Source: Mariprofundus sp.
GTDB taxonomy: Bacteria; Pseudomonadota; Zetaproteobacteria; Mariprofundales; Mariprofundaceae
Assembly (NCBI GenBank): GCA_021772845.1
Contig: JAJFLF010000225.1
Span: 1 to 8,883, forward strand
Direction of reading: 5' to 3'
Length of the DNA: 8,883 nucleotides
The notes beneath the pieces were generated by a model. That model saw only the letters and a program-made list of their open reading frames with translations, had not been told where the DNA came from and did no database searches. The translations under genes and the position numbers were made by a program. Numbering within the stretch: position 1 is the stretch's first letter; the number at the start of each line of letters is the position of its first letter. Shown in pieces: positions 7,841 to 8,883 of the stretch.

Positions 7841-7872
7841 GGAGTCACGAGAAATCGTGGCTCCTTTTTTTT
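7841..7872 (+). terminator. Intrinsic terminator of the tRNA-Lys unit
   Basis: GGAGTCACGA and TCGTGGCTCC form a 10-pair stem with one T-G wobble around a GAAA tetraloop, followed at once by eight T. It begins 6 bases after the CCA end, so the transcript is a single tRNA. Confidence 0.95.
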
Positions 7873-7948
7873 GTTATACTATTTTCAATTATAATGAAAA
7901 AAAAGATGCATTGTTGTAGGGCGTAGGAATACAGGCTGAACTGCATGC

Positions 7949-8428
7949 TTATTTATGAGGTTGATCTCTTATCGCCTTTTTTAGTTCTTCCATTGGAATG
8001 TTAATACAATCTGGGCAGATGCTATGGCTGAATTCAGCTTCAGAGTGAGTGTTAATATATGATTCCATCTGCTCCCATGAACCATCATGGTTTCTAATTT
8101 TTTTGCAATAAGAGCAGGTGGGAAGTATGCCTTTTAACACTTTTAGCTGATTTAAGACGTGTTGGAGTTCATTGTTTTGTTTTGCCAGTACTGTGTTGTA
8201 TTGAAGTATCTCCTGCCACCGTCTAATTGAAAATATCACCAGGCAAAAAGCCAGAACAATAGAGGCTGAAACAAGCTCATCTATTTCATAAACTTCATGC
8301 TGGCTAGAAAACAAGACGATCATTTCAAGGACATCGAAATGACTGAACGTGAAATAAGCAATGCATACAACAGCTAATATAATAAGTAATTCGTTTTTGA
8401 GATGTTTTGTATTCATTAAGGTGTCCAT
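7949..8428 (-). CDS. Small membrane protein with two helices, coiled coil and C-terminal CxxC...CxxC domain
   Basis: The 159-residue product has hydrophobic segments at about 14-28 and 53-67, then a likely coiled coil (about 72-98, NTVLAKQNNELQ), then a compact domain with C105-SY-C108 and C138-PD-C141. The stretch LKGILPTCSYCKKIR and the following GSWEQMESYI, HSEAEFSH and ICPDC match a small domain I know as a C-terminal tail on proteobacterial PAS, response-regulator and kinase-like proteins; four cysteines suggest zinc binding. Here it is joined only to a membrane anchor, with no kinase, receiver or cyclase domain. Neither ATG (8428, or M5 at 8416) has a strong ribosome binding site; GGA stands 7 bases before M5. 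It is monocistronic, convergent with the tRNA unit. Function unknown; a sensory or scaffold role is only inferred. Confidence 0.8.
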   Translation of the reverse strand: MDTLMNTKHLKNELLIILAVVCIAYFTFSHFDVLEMIVLFSSQHEVYEIDELVSASIVLAFCLVIFSIRRWQEILQYNTVLAKQNNELQHVLNQLKVLKGILPTCSYCKKIRNHDGSWEQMESYINTHSEAEFSHSICPDCINIPMEELKKAIRDQPHK

Positions 8429-8590
8429 TGCTCTGATTTCGTAGGTTTATGCCATGTGAATGCGTTGAAAATAACAGATGATGTATTGGGGGGTGCCACC
8501 ATGTCTTTGATCAAGGGCTCTTCATTGCATATATTATAAATATCATGCTTTTTATTATAGATAATTATTTCAGAATCAGGAGTGCGAATA

Positions 8591-8602
8591 AGTCGTACGA
8601 CT
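8591..8602. repeat. Perfect 12-base palindrome
   Basis: AGTCGTACGACT is fully self-complementary. Its right half (CGACT) can instead pair with AGTCG at about 8616-8620, giving an alternative hairpin. It lies midway between the two divergent genes and could be an operator; nothing identifies a regulator. Confidence 0.4.
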
Positions 8603-8729
8603 ATGTTTGTCTAAAGTCGGATTGATTTCCAGGTGAATGAGCTTAGAAGATCTCATTGTATTGAATTAAACAATAGTCTGAAATGCAAATATAGTCATTG
8701 TTATTGCCACATTTGTAACGAATCTGGGA

Positions 8730-8740
8730 GCCTGACAGGC
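8730..8740. repeat. Inverted repeat upstream of the guaB promoter
   Basis: GCCTG-A-CAGGC is a perfect 5-base inverted repeat around one base. Its centre is 17 bases before the -35 hexamer, about 50 bases before the likely transcription start, a common place for an activator or repressor site. Confidence 0.35.
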
Positions 8741-8751
8741 ATATCTTTCTG

Positions 8752-8780
8752 TTGGTGTTAGTAGCTTGTTACGCTATGAT
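8752..8780 (+). promoter_or_regulatory. Sigma70 promoter for the gene at 8813
   Basis: TTGGTG (8752-8757), a 17-base spacer and TATGAT (8775-8780) make a good sigma70 promoter. Transcription would start near 8787, leaving a leader of about 26 bases that contains the ribosome binding site. Confidence 0.7.
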
Positions 8781-8798
8781 GCCGACCTTTCTTTTGCT

Positions 8799-8803
8799 GG
8801 AGG
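8799..8803 (+). promoter_or_regulatory. Ribosome binding site deciding the guaB start
   Basis: GGAGG lies 9 bases before the ATG at 8813. A second ATG at 8817 is in another frame that stops after about 18 codons, so 8813 is the start. Confidence 0.75.
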
Positions 8804-8812
8804 TAGTGCTCG

Positions 8813-8883
8813 ATGAATGGTGTCAATAACAACGGTGGCTTCAATGCCAATAAGCAGCTGCAGGAAGGTTTAACCTTTGATGA
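8813..8883 (+). CDS. guaB: Probable IMP dehydrogenase, N-terminus only; continues beyond window
   Basis: Only 23 codons are visible. They end in LQEGLTFD followed by a codon starting GA, which fits the conserved N-terminal GuaB signature (EGLTFDDVLL). IMP dehydrogenase oxidises IMP to XMP with NAD+, the committed step to guanine nucleotides, in the cytoplasm. A strong promoter, GGAGG site and short leader precede it. The signature usually comes within about ten residues of the start; here it begins near residue 17, so there is a polar, Asn/Gly-rich extension (MNGVNNNGGFNANKQ). No later in-frame Met would remove it. Identity rests on a short segment, so it is probable rather than certain. Confidence 0.72.
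   Translation, partial: MNGVNNNGGFNANKQLQEGLTFD

Larger units (their letters stand above)
8429..8812. other. 384-base AT-rich gap between divergent genes
   Basis: This stretch separates the minus-strand membrane gene from the plus-strand gene at 8813. No convincing gene is present; the best short frame, ATG at 8501, ends after 12 codons. It holds a very AT-rich segment (about 8525-8572) with several TATAAT-like words on both strands, a perfect 12-base palindrome at 8591-8602, an inverted repeat at 8730-8740 and the guaB promoter at 8752-8780. The membrane gene's promoter should lie here too, but no -35/-10 pair is convincing. Confidence 0.5.

Noticed and set aside
7882..7903. AT-only hairpin TTTTCA/TGAAAA next to an A-run, as terminator of the minus-strand membrane gene
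   Set aside because: On the minus strand the T-run comes before the hairpin, not after it, and the stem has almost no G-C pairs.
8501..8539. Short plus-strand frame after a G-rich stretch (ATG at 8501)
   Set aside because: It ends after 12 codons and nothing else supports expression.

Overview
The window looks like an ordinary chromosomal segment of a proteobacterium-like organism. The evidence is a bacterial-type two-subunit NADPH glutamate synthase (gltB then gltD), a tRNA-Lys with an encoded CCA end, sigma70-like promoters, and a small Cys-rich domain (LKGILP-C-xx-C-KKIR) that I know mainly from proteobacterial signalling proteins. Base composition is moderate and even across the coding part. 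I cannot name the genus. No transposase, integrase, CRISPR array, prophage or defence gene is visible.

Layout. From 1 to 5622 the minus strand carries gltBD, read right to left. gltB is complete (1551 aa), and gltD overlaps its end by 8 bases and runs off the left edge after about 324 codons. A 334-base gap (5623-5956) holds the gltB leader, with an AAACAC/GTGTTT hairpin and spaced CAGATCA-type direct repeats. From 5957 to 7613 a second minus-strand pair encodes a PHP-family histidinol-phosphatase-like hydrolase followed by a short-chain dehydrogenase; these also overlap by 8 bases. On the plus strand, 7697-7872 is a compact tRNA-Lys(UUU) unit with promoter, gene and intrinsic terminator. At 7949-8428 (minus) lies a small two-helix membrane protein ending in a CxxC...CxxC domain. 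A 384-base AT-rich gap (8429-8812) ends in a good promoter and ribosome binding site for a plus-strand gene starting at 8813. That gene's first residues (QEGLTFD) strongly suggest guaB, IMP dehydrogenase.

How the genes fit together. GltB and GltD form the glutamate synthase complex that turns glutamine and 2-oxoglutarate into two glutamates, the main ammonia-assimilation route together with glutamine synthetase. GuaB, if correctly identified, commits IMP to guanine nucleotides, and the PHP protein may supply the histidinol phosphatase step of histidine synthesis. The window is therefore mainly nitrogen, amino-acid and purine housekeeping. The least understood items are the small membrane zinc-finger-like protein, the PHP-SDR gene pair, and short palindromes or repeats in the gaps. 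I did not find a convincing new multi-gene system.
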